From Falciphora oryzae (lineage: Eukaryota > Ascomycota > Sordariomycetes > Magnaporthales > Magnaporthaceae), in the NCBI GenBank assembly GCA_000733355.1, contig JNVV01000010.1:858244-922243 (forward strand): DNA of 64,000 nt, given 5' to 3'. Both the position numbers and the translations under genes were made by a program. Numbering within the stretch: position 1 is the stretch's first letter; each line of letters starts with the position of its first letter. The notes beneath the pieces were generated by a model. The model saw only the letters and a program-made list of their open reading frames with translations. It did not search any database and was not told where the DNA came from. Below, piece by piece: positions 12,612 to 23,635 of this stretch.

Positions 12612-15406
12612 GGTGAAGAATAAGAGGGCTGCTTGTCTCTGGATAGTGAAGAAGGGCAAGTAGGGTTATGCAGGGAGCGTCCGGGAGCGGATTGCTGGGG
12701 AATTTCCTCAGGGAGGGGATATATCTGGTTTATATATATATCAAGGGAAACCGAGCAGGCCGGGAGGGAGGTAGGGAGGGACGCAGGCGGCGGGGGAGGA
12801 AACAAGGGGTGTATGAGATAGTACGGCGCTGTGACCTGCGTCCACGGAGGAAACACGCCGTGATGGCGGGATATGCCGGCGCGCGAGGTGAAGGGCCTTG
12901 CGGCGGAGGGAAAGGAAGACAGTCAGTGCGTGTCGATCGGCACCGTCGTCACCACGGTCTCCTTTCGGATGCGGGCGGGCAGGAGGGGCAAGCTTGGGAG
13001 CAGGCGCAGGCGGGCACACACGCCCCCCCTGAGACGCAATAAATCGAAGTGGGGGATCCACAGGTGTTGTCTGATGGGGAAACCCAGTTAGGATCCCCGG
13101 CTCGCTTCCCGGGTTGAGCAGGACGGATTAGGCAAAGGGGGGGATGTCGCCGGAGAGTCGAGAGGCACGCAACTGTGATGCAGGCCGGAGCAAATCGCCG
13201 ATGTGCCTGGGTGCCTTCGACTATCAGGAGGAGGAGGAGCACATCCAACCCGCAGTCCCTGCAGGGACTGGACTCACGGGCCATGGGTAGGGGCGTGGGA
13301 AAAACGAGCCGCTACTAGATGGACCCCGGGAACGACCAAGGGGCTCATCGCGTGCTCTCTTGCCCTAGCCTGCCCGAGGGGGGCCTCCGAACGGGGCCCC
13401 ACGTCTCCATGATGCGTGTACACCCCCGCGCTGTCAGAGCCCAGCCATCAGTCCCGGGCCACTAGTCCCTGTCCAAGAACTAGCAGCAGCAACAGCAGCA
13501 GTAGCAAAAAAAAAACCAGGACAGGGGTGCAGAATTTGTGGAAAGCCGCAGCTTGCGGCGGACGAAAAGAGGCAGAAGGTGACCAAAAAGAGAAGGATGA
13601 GGATCGACCGCGATGCAACGCAGGCCATGCAGCCATCTTTCTCATCCCTGGCCGCATCCGAAGCGAGAGGCTTTTTGCGGATCCCCAAGGGAGAGAGGGC
13701 GAGCAGCCTGCAGTAGTAGGAGCAGCAGCAGAGCCGGGATGAAGGGCTTTCAGCTCGGCACGAGCGCGGGTGCTGGGTGCGTCGAAGGGAGAGCAACAAG
13801 CGTCGTTGTCGCCACCAGCCAGCTGCCTTACTGTTCCCAATGCGCAAGCCTGCATACATAGACGAGTGGCATATTGACTAGGTGCGCAGCAGCTCCCCTG
13901 TTTGGAAGAATATTTGGGCATCCTTTTTGGGATACTCAATGCTTGTGAGTTGGGTTAGCATGTCTTGAAACGGCGATCATCTCTCCGCCCTCGGTGAAAA
14001 CACCAAACATGGGCCCTGGCAGATATATCGATGGACCCCCCAGGCAGCGGCAGGGTTTGTTGGTTCGCTCTCTCTTGTTTTTCATAATACCCGCGGCAAC
14101 CCTGGCCTGCTCGACCCATCGATGCCGGCAAGGAGCCGAGAGCTGCCACGAGGCCTCGTGGATACGACAACCGTGTCCGAAGCGACGGGCTCACCACGGG
14201 CCACTTAATCCACAGTGACTACGACCTTTGGCTGCCCGGCTGGCCGGTAAGTGCGCCGTTGCACCTTGGAAGGCAAACCAAACTGTGGCCGCTCACGGAC
14301 GCCGTGGGTCTCCCGAGGCCGGCGGCCCTCGGTGTGTGTTTTTGGTGGCCCTTTTTTTTTTTCTTCTTCTTTCGTACTTTTTACATGGTGGCTACTCGCC
14401 CCATCTCGCCATGTCACGTTAAAACGGTTGAACACATGGACCCAGTGGTGGACTCGTCTACATGGGCTGCGATGGAGCCCTCTCGGGCCCGGGAGGCCTG
14501 ACGAGCCCCGTCCCCGCGTACGTGACGAATACCACGCTGGGCCACACGGGATGGTGAGAAGTGTTATAAAAAGAACACAGGGAGGCAAAAAGACTGCTGC
14601 TATGCTACCGGGGAGGGAGAGCTGGGAAGATGGAGCTGCCTGTGGGGGAGGGAGACGGGTATCTACTGCATCCCGGAGTGACGATGCGTGAGGGCAGGGC
14701 ATGGTTCGACACGACTGGACTCGAGCAGGGCTGGGATCACCTGCATGCCCAATATACGCACGTATGCGCATACAGCAATGGTCTGTTTGGTGTGTTCTAA
14801 TTCCCAAGGGAGCGGTTGGGTGGTCATTAGGGGACAATAGCTCGCTCGGGCCCAACAAATGAGAGACCAGAGAGAACCAACATGCAGACAATGCTTTTGG
14901 CTTGGCTGGTTGTGATGGCGGTGCTTTGCTTATCGCGTTTAGCGTGCAAGGGGGCTTCCCTGGCAGACATGAACTTAGCGCAGCATCAGCCATCTCAGCC
15001 GCGCGCGACCGGACTGGGCTACGTGCATTATTTTATGCACGTCTCTCCCTGTGTCACGCTCCCTTGGGAAATCATCAGCGTGATGGGGGCCCGGGCAAAG
15101 CAAGAGCGGTCCGTCCGAAGATTTTTCTTTCTTTTGCAGTGTGTGGGTTCTATCCGTCTGGATGGAAAGTTCTGGTCTGACAACAACCCGCAACCCCGTG
15201 TGCAGGGCGATAGGTGGGTAGGATTTCAAGGAACATGTAGCCCGGTGTCGAGGCCAAATGGCTAGGGCGCACGGGAAAATATTCCGATGCTACGCTGCAC
15301 CAGATTTTACCAGGTGGCCGGTCTGATGTCTGATGTTTACCGTTTGACGTTTGGTTCGGATGTCGGTCGGATCGAAACAGCCTAGTCTAGGTAGGTAGGT
15401 AGTTAT

Positions 15407-15431
15407 CTAGATACCTCGATATGGTATCTAG
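15407..15431. repeat. small inverted repeat beside (AGGT)n
   Basis: CTAGATACC at 15407-15415 is matched by GGTATCTAG at 15423-15431, giving a 9-bp stem with a 7-base loop, directly after a short AGGT-type repeat. Function unknown; it may be chance or the end of an old element. Confidence 0.4.
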
Positions 15432-16264
15432 GTTGGTGCTATGTATGTCACTAATCCATGCCAGCCAGGCATGACGACAACGGAGCACGCAAAATAATGG
15501 TGACGAGAGGAGAGAGAGTGAGATTCAGCAGGTAATCGTGGGGAACCGCTGGGTTGAGCCATCAGTGCCATTACCTTACCCTCAAAGAGGACTGATTTTC
15601 ATGCAAATCGCCCTCGAGAGTGGGAAAGAGAAGGACAGGAGAGAGTGTAACCGTCGATCATGTGGATGCCCACGCGCCACCAGAGCCCAGGCGGTTGGGT
15701 CGGCGCACACAGGCTTCGTCTCGGTCCAATAGTCGTTTTGGCGCCGGCCAATAGTGCGGTGGATCGCCCCAAGGCCCTAGCCTGGCTTGGTTTTCCGGCA
15801 GGGTCTGCCGAGCAGAGTCTCCTCTGACCGGGCTGATTGGAGCGCAAGAGGGAGCGGGACGCCTCCCACGAGACAGAACGGAGGACAAAGAGGAAAAAAA
15901 CAAAAGAGAGACAAGTGAGAAGAGAGAAGCGACAGCGGACGTGGGATTGTCTGTGGGATCGTGAGAAAAAAAAAAAATAAAGTAACCGCGCACCACCGCA
16001 CGACTACCCGCACAGCAATGCCACGCCGTTCCATCGGGGATTATTAGAGCCTGGGCTAGTGAGGTCGACATCCGAAAGCTTTGTGCCGGTCGCCGTTGTC
16101 GTCGTCACATTCCAACGATGGATGCGATCCACCGATGACCGCGAAATTCTCCGTCCGAGGACTGCAACGAGTCAGGAAGCCTTCGCTCGCACCACAAATA
16201 TTCTCCACTTACCGGCGGCCTGTCCCGCCCGCTTCATTCCGAAGACAGGATGCTGGACTCCGTC

Positions 16265-16291
16265 TTTTTTTTTTTTTTTTTTTTTTTTTTT
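16265..16291 (+). repeat. T27 homopolymer
   Basis: An uninterrupted run of 27 T. Runs of this length are unstable and often miscounted, and this one lies about 380 bases before the assembly gap. Confidence 0.9.
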
Positions 16292-16667
16292 GCTTGGAGG
16301 GGCCTCCAGTCCAAATGGATTTGAGCTTATCCGGTTTGGTAGGCGTCGTTGGACGACGGGAGCTCAATATTGATACCTGCCTGGTATATGGATCGCATTC
16401 CTCATACCATAGATCTCATCTCGTACGACCGAGTCGAAAGAGAGAAAAAAAAAAAAAAAAAAGGCAAAAATGCACACACGATAATCGCACTACCTCCCTA
16501 CCTCTGGGCACGAGCCAGTCAATATCTCTCCCAGCCCAATTTCCCCGCCTCGCCCTGCCCGACCGACGACGCGCAGGTGATCGTCAGGGCTCGCCTGTTT
16601 TGCACAACAGGCCTTGCCGAATCCAGTGCAAGGAAAGCGACAGCTGGAGCTCACGCAGCGTAGCACC

Positions 16668-16838
16668 NNNNNNNNNNNNNNNNNNNNNNNNNNNNNNNNN
16701 NNNNNNNNNNNNNNNNNNNNNNNNNNNNNNNNNNNNNNNNNNNNNNNNNNNNNNNNNNNNNNNNNNNNNNNNNNNNNNNNNNNNNNNNNNNNNNNNNNNN
16801 NNNNNNNNNNNNNNNNNNNNNNNNNNNNNNNNNNNNNN
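16668..16838. other. assembly gap (171 N)
   Basis: The sequence is a run of N, so the content is unknown. Open frames that appear to cross it are meaningless. Confidence 0.99.
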
Positions 16839-17483
16839 AGCCTCATGCCAAGCGGGTGGTGCGGCGATCACTCATTGTGCACAATGAGTGTGTGTCGTAT
16901 GCTGAGGCTGAAAGAAAAGGACTGCACATCCGGCCAGCCTGTCACTCCCCATTCGGCCACTGGACCCCTGTGCGCATCCAGTTCCAGCAACATGTCAGGG
17001 GTCAAAGCACAGCAGCAGCAACAACAACAGGACCTGGCTGTCTGCTTCCTTGCTTCAGCAGGTCAAGGGATACACACCCGCAGCAAGCACTGTTGCTGCA
17101 GCTTCGACAGCCGCATCGACTGCATTGCATGCATCTCAACCCTTCGGAAATTGCATCTCGTACCCACATCACGTAGACCGTGTACCGGTCGAGTCACACT
17201 CCTTTGGTCCTGCCTTCCCAAAAGGAAGACGAGCCGAGGGCTGGGGGTACGCACGCGGGCAGCTTGGGTAGCATTTTGGGCACAACGGCTGGCTTAAAAT
17301 AGAGAGACGAAGAGAGAACTGACGAAAAAGGCCTACCCGTCTGCTTAGCACGGGCCCATGTCTCTTATTATCGCCCCGCTGTATCCAAATCTCGCAAGGC
17401 GCGACCGCGTGCCTTGGGTTGCCTGCGTCCCGAAAGACCTCCTGCCAAGCTAGGGATGCGGGAATCCATGGAGCCTCGCAGGA

Positions 17484-19250
17484 TTAGAGGCGGGTAGTTC
17501 GTCCCTCTTCACGAATGCCACTGGCCGACACCACGGGAGCGTCTGGGAACGCCTCCTCTCCGGCAAAACTCCTAGCAGTTCATAAACCCAACAAGATTAG
17601 CCAGCGGATCGACAACTACCAGGGGTGTGGGCGTCGTATGTGTGGGGGAGGCAGTAAAACAAGAAAGGGAAAAAAAAGCAAAAAAAGCAAAAAAGCAAAA
17701 AAAAGCAAAAAAAAGCAAAAAAAAAAAGGACAGGAAAGTTGTTGACAAAACAAAAAAAAAAGGGGGGGACGAGACAACAAGGAACGAAAAGGGGGTCTAA
17801 CATGCTGATGGTGTTCAACAACAAAGGGAGACGAATAGGAAAAGAGAATAACCTACCACCCTCTCTCGCAGCCACCACTCAGAAAACTGCAGTCGCTATT
17901 GGATTCGCAGATCCAGCCACCGCCAACCCCACGCCCTCCCCTCCAAGCATCCACCCGATCCCTAGGGATGTTCGAACGGGCCTCTTCGGCGGCGGTACTC
18001 TCCTGTTGTCTCACTTCTAACTGCACCTCCTGACCCGTCGGAAGGTCCCCAGGCTTCCGCGCCCCCACAGCAAGTGCATGATCTGAAGTCGTCGGCGCCT
18101 TGGCGGCTGTAGCGCGAGCATCACGAGCCGAGGCAGTTTCGGCTTCACCTGCTGCTGCTGCTGCTGCCGCCGCCGCCGCCGCCTCTCCCTCCTCTGGCCC
18201 CACCGCCCTCCTCCTGCGGTAGACGCTGAGGCCGCAGGTGAATGCGCCAAAGTCGTCAGCGCCAACCACGTCATCAGGCATGTGGCCAGTCAGGACCCTC
18301 CCCAGCGCAATCACCGCGGCGGCGTGCGTGCAGATGACGGCGGACCGGGCGCCCTCCCTGTCGCAGCGCTCGATGATGCGGGTCGCCGCGAGCGCCACCC
18401 GGTCGTGCAGCTCCGCGATCGACTCGCCTCGGCTCGGCGGCACCACCTCTGCCCGGTACGCCTCGTCCAGCATGTCCGGGAAGAGTTCGGCAAGCGCCTC
18501 GGGCGGCGCGGGCGAAGGGTGCTCAAAGGGCGCGGCGCCAAACCACTCGGCCATGCCAGACTCCACCCGGACCTTTAGGAGGCTCGGCGGCGGCACGGCA
18601 TCGCTGCTGGCCTGGGCTGCGCGGGCGAAGGGCTCAATGGTCTGCAGGCAGCGGTAGAAGGGGCTGGAGTAGACGCGCTCGACGGGCGGTTCGACAGTGA
18701 GCAGGTGCCGGCCGAGCTCCCTGGCCTGGTCCAAGCCGTGCGCCGTCAAGGCGGGGTCGTTTGCTATACCGGTTGGCGATCGGATGGTGGCGGTATACTT
18801 GCCGGTCGACGGGTCCACCACCCAGTTGGAGCGGAACTAAGCAAAGCAGATGGTGGAACAGTGGGCGGTGCGGGGGAACAGAGCGCCAGCCAAGAGAAGG
18901 GAGAAGTTAGAGCCAAAAACTCTCTGCCGTTTCGTTTCAGAAGAGGGAGAGAGAGAGAGGAGAAAGAGGTTTTCTTCTGCAGCCAGACAGACCTCTCCCC
19001 TTCTACAGGCCGAGCAGTGGGCTTGCCGTAGCTCCAGTGTCCCGACGATACTGTGTGCGACGGTGTGACGCAAGGGGAGAAGGGGGCTTGGGGTCCGGGG
19101 GAGAAAGAGTCGAAATCGGAGCTTTGCTTGTGATGCTTCACCGCTTGCGAATCTCTCACTCCTTTTTCTCGCCCTTACGACTTCTCGTGGTGTTCTTTCG
19201 TTCTTTCTACATACCCCGTGGCGCGTGACATAGATGACCTGCAGCCCCAT
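17484..19250 (-). CDS. tfc7: TFIIIC tau55 (Tfc7)-type histidine-phosphatase protein, three exons
   Basis: Exons on the minus strand are 19250-19215, 18836-17857 and 17571-17484 (367 aa). Tau55 is a subunit of the RNA polymerase III factor TFIIIC and carries a phosphoglycerate-mutase-like domain. The 12-codon exon 1 ends in YVTRHG, which joins FRSNWVVDPSTG after a 378-bp intron (GTATGT to CTTAG). The RHG motif, the SSPFYRCLQT arginine, GMAEWFG glutamate and ICTHAAAV histidine are all present, so the catalytic core looks intact. A low-complexity Ala/Glu linker (about residues 230-300) follows. The C-terminal SDCSFLSGG-ERGW motif is completed only by exon 3 (SFAGEEAFPDAPVV to TTRL and stop), reached through a 285-bp intron with a GTAGGT donor, CTAAT branch site and GCTAG acceptor. 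Without that intron the frame stops early at 17853. The subunit assignment rests on the conserved C-terminal pattern; a generic phosphoglycerate-mutase-family name would be the cautious alternative. Confidence 0.8.
17657..17765. repeat. A-rich low-complexity tract inside tau55 intron 2
   Basis: Repeated units of GC followed by A4-A11 on plus read as U-rich blocks separated by GC in the pre-mRNA. The tract lies in the middle of the 285-bp second intron of the tau55 gene and may act as an extended pyrimidine tract, or simply be slippage-generated. Confidence 0.7.
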
Positions 19251-20671
19251 ATTGCTTGCTGTACTTGGCTCCTGGCCTGCGCGGGCCGTCGGGTTGATGC
19301 GGGCAGGTAAGGCAGGTTGTCAAGCCAAGGGCCGTTTTTCACCGGCTTGCTTCACTGTGCAGCGATTCCGGTTGTGCGGCGTTTTGGTGTAGGAGATTGG
19401 GTTGAGCTTTCAATTTGGAGTCTATTATTGGTGCGCGCCCCAAGATCTGGTCTCAATAGTGTGGGGCTTACAGATTGAGTGAGGTTACATCCAACCCAGC
19501 GAGCACCCAGGGCCCCTAAAAGGGCAAGTGGGCCCCGAATCTGCTAGCCCACAATGCCCGCCGCCCTCTCCCTTTCTTCCCCTACCCAGCCCCACGGTTG
19601 CCGTCCTTCGTGTGTTTTGCTTGGTGGATTTTTTTTTCTTCATTATTCTTTTGTGATATGTTATTTTTCTGGTTATCCACTGCACGTAGCATTGTGGTGA
19701 TTATTCGTTTATGCATTTTATTTTCTCCTTTATTGGGTCCTTGTCGTTTTTATCTCTCGACTTTTCGACTAGCAACCCGAAGCGATTGCTCAAGATAATA
19801 ACAAGGGCCATCTCACGCAAAGCTTGCAAAGCGGGACTCTGTGTATGACCGCCCGGATGGTGAAGCGGCATCTCTGCCAGCACTGGGCACTGTTTCTCTC
19901 CCTTTCAGGACAGCGACGGACTCATCCTCGAGCACGCAAGGGCATTGTCTGGAGAAGCCGTCGGCGTCTGGGGGAGATCGGACGCTCCCGCCCCCCAGGA
20001 CCCTTTCCCGCCGATGATGCGAAGGGATGGGGGATGAACCATCTCGTGATCGCAAGCTTGCCAGGCCAGGAGAAAAGAAACAAAAAGCTTGGATGGATGA
20101 AGCTTAGGATAGCTGCCTATCCAGCCACGGCATGCCCCAAGCGAGGCGGAGGGATGAAGTGGCTTGCCCTGTGCTACCAATAACAAGAGTCCGCCGCGCC
20201 AGACCAGACGTCAAGTCGATGCCGCCATGAAAAGAGCCTCTGCTGCGTGTACTAACTGTAAACTGTTTTGCCGCCAGGCTACGCTCCCTCTTGGAGCCGA
20301 CACCAGTGAGCAGGCGCTAGGGAACAAGGAAGGACGACGGGCGGGGCAAACCGGCCGCACATTTCCCATCACTTCGCACGCCCCTAAATACACGTCTCTG
20401 ACGAGCTACTTTTCTCCGATATGCATGTTTATGTGCTAGATAGATAGATGGATATTTGTCTTCGCACGTAGTTGCTTAAGCTAGCGCTAATCACGCAGGG
20501 AGTCTCCTGGGCGCAGGGCTGAAACAAGGGTAGTCGAGGTATGATTGTGCGTGCACCGAATGGGTGCTGTCGCGTCGCAGGGCCGTGGACGAACTCTATT
20601 GCGAGCCCTCGTGCAGAGGCGTGTCTGTGTGTGTTGAGTGTGGCGGGTGAGGGGTCCGATACATACACTTA
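19251..20671. other. intergenic, tau55 promoter to Harbinger left end
   Basis: The upstream region of the minus-strand tau55 gene. It has T-rich stretches around 19620-19750 and no gene I can support. It ends at the TTA target duplication of the DNA transposon. Confidence 0.4.
20669..20671. repeat. left target-site duplication TTA of Harbinger
   Basis: TTA directly precedes the left inverted repeat and recurs directly after the right one (30994-30996). Confidence 0.9.
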
Positions 20672-20714
20672 GGGTGTGATCGGCTGCCACGACCGTGGCG
20701 GCCACGGTCGTGGC
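20672..20714 (+). repeat. left terminal inverted repeat (43 bp)
   Basis: It is identical to the reverse complement of 30951-30993. Its inner 29 bases (20686-20714) are themselves a palindrome with 14-bp arms around one central G, and each arm is again near-palindromic (GCCACG, AC, CGTGGC). Such subterminal palindromes are candidate transposase or Myb-protein binding sites; that role is inferred. Confidence 0.95.
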
Positions 20715-20924
20715 GGAGGTACGAACAGTGCTGCAGGGGGGGGTTAGGTACCGGTAGGGATGCCCCCCAGTTAGGGACCGTCTGCCAAAAAGCACGTACT
20801 GTGTCAAAAGCGGGGTTTCACCGCTATTTTGGGGGGGGAGGGGCATCCAGTCGGCTCTCGACAAGACACGATATCGTCAGTCTTCATCTGCACGCCAAGA
20901 TTAGCCCAACCTATCACAAAAAAG

Positions 20925-22190
20925 ATGTCTTTTGATTCCCAGGCAACGGAGGCCGACGGCGCCGTTGTTGATACTATTCTCAATACCCAAATAAACTCCC
21001 AGGCGCCAGATTTTGGTGTTGACGATCCCGATACCCGGCCCGGCGATACCCAGGCCGGCGAGGGCCCTTCCCGCAAGCGGAAACGAGGCGACGGCGGCGA
21101 GCCGGTTCGAGTATCTTGGTCTAGCGAGAAGACCGCCCGGCTAATCAGCCTTTTCCTCGACTGCCACCGCGAGGGCCTGTTCAAGAGCTCGAAAAAAGTT
21201 AACTTCAAAGACGCTTGGGAGCGCGTGCTGGCGGCGGCGACCGAGGAGTGGCTTATTTTGAAGCTATCGACCCAAACGATCGCCAACAAATACGATAACG
21301 AACGGAGGAGATATGTCGCCTGGAAGTTATGGGTTAGCCTATCGGGTAATACCTGTGATCCGGAAACGGGCGCTTGCGACGTTGATAAAGACGATCCCCG
21401 GTGGCAGAGCTTTGCGAGCGTGCATGGGATACGGAGAGTCGGATGGATCGCCGCCGGCGTGCCGTTGGGGGACGTGGCCTCGTATCAAGAGCTTTGGGCG
21501 GGAGAGGCGGCAAAAGGGACCATGATCAGTCGCCCTTCTATTGAAGGGAATGAGCCTGCTGAAGGATCCGCACGCGCTAGTGGCTTGGATTTATTTAACG
21601 GGTATATTCCTGAAAATGAGGATGGAGAGGGAGAGGGCGAGGGCGAGGGCGAGGGCGAAGATACTCGCTGGCGGCCGATTACTTCCACGGTTACCTAACG
21701 GATACCCGGCCCTTTTATGCCGCCGCTACCCTTTCGTGGTAGAAGGCCCTCTGCCAAGCAATTGCATTAGCGGGCAACGGATCCGGATTTAGTAGCGGCC
21801 GCGAGGGACGGAAGCGTTGACGTATTGCGCGGCCGGAGGAGGCGTCGGGTTTTTAGTTTATTGGGAGGAGGGATTTCGCCGGCGAGATCCTTATCGACGA
21901 GGAGATTTTTGTTGACGAGGAGATTTTTGTCGCCGCCGGTATTCGTAATACTGGGGGAACAGATATCTAATGCTATACTGATATTAGCGGGTTCCCTTAA
22001 CAAGCGCACCCCGAGCGTATTTGAAGAGGCGATCAGATCCTTTTCAGCAGCTTACCGGATTAAACTTGAACGCTTTGAGTTTTTCCGCATCGTTCGCCGC
22101 TTGAGATTACCGGAAGAGGCCGAATTTTGGGTGGTATCGGATGAGGAAGGTCGGGATGCGTATGTATCCGAGGTTTGGGAAGCTAGTTGA
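20925..22190 (+). pseudogene. Harbinger Myb/SANT-like DNA-binding protein, two nonsense codons
   Basis: One frame runs from the ATG at 20925 to the stop at 22188-22190 (421 codons plus stop), interrupted only by TAA at 21696-21698 and TAG at 21768-21770. Both could come from CAA/CAG by a single C-to-T change. About residues 65-150 form the Myb/SANT-like domain (VSWSSEKTARLISLFLDCH, then TIANKYDNERRRYVAWKLW). The middle has a Gly-Glu repeat (GEGEGEGEGE). The distal part (AILILAGSLNK, then RLPEEAEFWVV) resembles the C-terminus of such proteins. In PIF/Harbinger elements this protein works with the transposase to bind the ends and enter the nucleus. A two-exon reading is possible but not needed, because the frame is the same on both sides. 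As it stands a 257-residue truncated product could be made. Confidence 0.8.
21627..21660 (+). repeat. GAGGGC-type hexanucleotide repeat (Gly-Glu coding)
   Basis: Tandem GAGGG[A/C] units encode alternating Glu-Gly inside the Myb-like gene. Confidence 0.8.
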
Positions 22191-22192
22191 TA

Positions 22193-22252
22193 TTGTTTTT
22201 GGCGTTGTTTTTGGCGTTGTTTTTGGCGTTGTTTTTGGCGTTGTTTTTGACG
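22193..22252 (+). repeat. 12-bp tandem repeat, five units
   Basis: Five consecutive copies of TTGTTTTTGGCG, the last with one G-to-A change, lie between the facing 3' ends of the Myb-like gene and the transposase gene. It could be a slippage product in the shared terminator region. Confidence 0.95.
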
Positions 22253-22395
22253 TTGTTTTCGTGCCTGTAGGGCAATTTCCATTTTTTAGTTAAAGTTAGG
22301 GTTAAGATCCGCGACGAGGCATTTAAATATTAAACCCGATTACCTTACCGCTAATAACTATCGCTAACGATTACCGCTAATAACTTTCGTTTTTG

Positions 22396-23340
22396 TTACA
22401 GTTGATTTAATTTGCTGACCCGGGCGTTATATTGCATCGCTATCCTTTCCGCGGATTTTAAACGGATATAATTTTGGTGGAGGTCCTTCAGCTCTCGCCG
22501 ACAAACCTCGCGCGCCCGGGAGAGAGTCTCTCGATCCGGCTCCTCCAACTGCCAGTCCTTCCGGCCCGCCAAGACCAGATTGTGCAAGGCAGTCACCGCG
22601 TATACGATCTTCGCCTGGGTGCTAAAGCTGTACTTTGCCGGTGCGTTTTTAACGATCCTTTAGCGCCTTTTTAAGCACCCAAATGCTCGTTCGACCATCA
22701 TCCTCGTCCGGGAATGGCGTAGGTTAAATAACTTTTTCCGGGTAAGCGGTAGCGCCTCCGTTTCCCTCCAATCTTACAAATGATACCTAATGCCGGGGAA
22801 AGGCATAACGATCCCGGGCTTGGTTCCAAAGCCGGCATCTGCTAGGTAGTACCTATCCCGTAGTATCCGGAACCCTTTATTTAATGCTTCCCCTAATAAG
22901 GTCGAGTCGTTTATAGAGCCCTCAGCGCCGGCTAACACGTAGGTGAACGCCATGTCAGATTTGATTGCCGCAAAGACGTTTTGCGTTACCTTCCCTTTCC
23001 GATCAATCCATGGCTTTTGCGCTGTGCTTTTGATGAAGGCCGAGATGTGCGTGCCGTCGATCGCTCCGATACAGCCGTTTAACCCCGCGGCAACTGCCGA
23101 GTCGAGTTCGATCCCCGGGTCCAGCCACCTATCGGGAGGCAAGCGTACAGCTGCTAGATGGAATTGTTGCATGCTAACTAGCACTTTATAAAAGACCTCG
23201 CTGACCGTGCTTTGCGCAATTGCAAATAGATGCGAAGCGACCCGTTGGGAAGCTCCCTGCGCAACGATCAACATAAAGATTATCAGCTTATGAGCAGGCT
23301 TTTCGAATCGAGTGCTTCGAAGTCCGGCGTTGGTGATTAG
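22396..23340 (-). pseudogene. Harbinger DDE transposase, main part
   Basis: This is the larger part of the transposase; the N-terminal part is at 30327-30611 beyond the inserted retroelement. The frame matches across the insertion once the insert and one ATTAG are removed, giving a 409-aa product in all. DDE_Tnp_4 features: IDGTHI (first Asp), LADAGF (second Asp), and MMVERAFGCLK (Glu). ALHNLV follows as in HARBI1-like proteins. Two in-frame stops, TAA at 22774-22776 (after RYHL) and TAA at 22660-22662 (where RRW-R is expected), disable it; both fit C-to-T or G-to-A change of a Gln or Trp codon. Confidence 0.88.
23336..23340. repeat. target-site duplication ATTAG, left
   Basis: The 5 bp directly before the 5' LTR are repeated at 30322-30326 directly after the 3' LTR. 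Confidence 0.95.
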
Positions 23341-23635
23341 TGTCACACGGAAAAACCCGTGGACCCAACTAGTCGGCATCACGAGTCGGCCTTACGGAGG
23401 TTTGAAGACCCGCATAGGCGGTTAACGGCCCTGAGGCCAAGCGGTGAAGGTCGGAAGGCAGTGTGAATCATGTACTCGATACTTCGCACGGATCACAAAG
23501 GGTTTATATAAACCCTGCCATCTCCTATGTCTTTTACGAGAGATTCCTTCCTCCTTAAGCATTTTTTGAGCCCATAGAAAGATTATTTGCAATCTAGAGA
23601 TTCTTTCTCCAAGCCGTTTTTGACCCCTTGTTACA
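23341..23635 (+). repeat. 5' LTR
   Basis: The LTR runs from TGTCACACGG to CCTTGTTACA. It contains a TATA-like TTTATATAAA near 23500. A segment at 23575-23587 is complementary to the primer binding site, which suggests that the transcript starts near 23574. Confidence 0.95.

Larger units (their letters stand above)
12612..17483. other. gene-poor stretch of about 4.9 kb with assembly gap
   Basis: I see no credible protein gene: open frames here lack family features and overlap on both strands as expected for GC-rich DNA. The first few hundred bases are the promoter/5' UTR side of the minus-strand unknown gene. Visible features are a tetranucleotide run (AGGT) near 15390 beside a hairpin with 9-bp arms (15407-15415 and 15423-15431), a 27-base T run at 16265-16291, an A run near 16444-16461, and the N gap. 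A non-coding RNA or a gene interrupted by the gap cannot be excluded. Confidence 0.4.

Noticed and set aside
14205..14993. Minus-strand frame of about 260 codons
   Set aside because: No domain, hydrophobic segment or consistent codon use; adjacent frames on both strands are similarly open.
16081..17297. Frames crossing the N gap
   Set aside because: Apparent length comes from reading N as coding; no family feature on either side.
22193..22252. Tandem repeats as a CRISPR array
   Set aside because: Units are directly adjacent without spacers and the host is a eukaryote.
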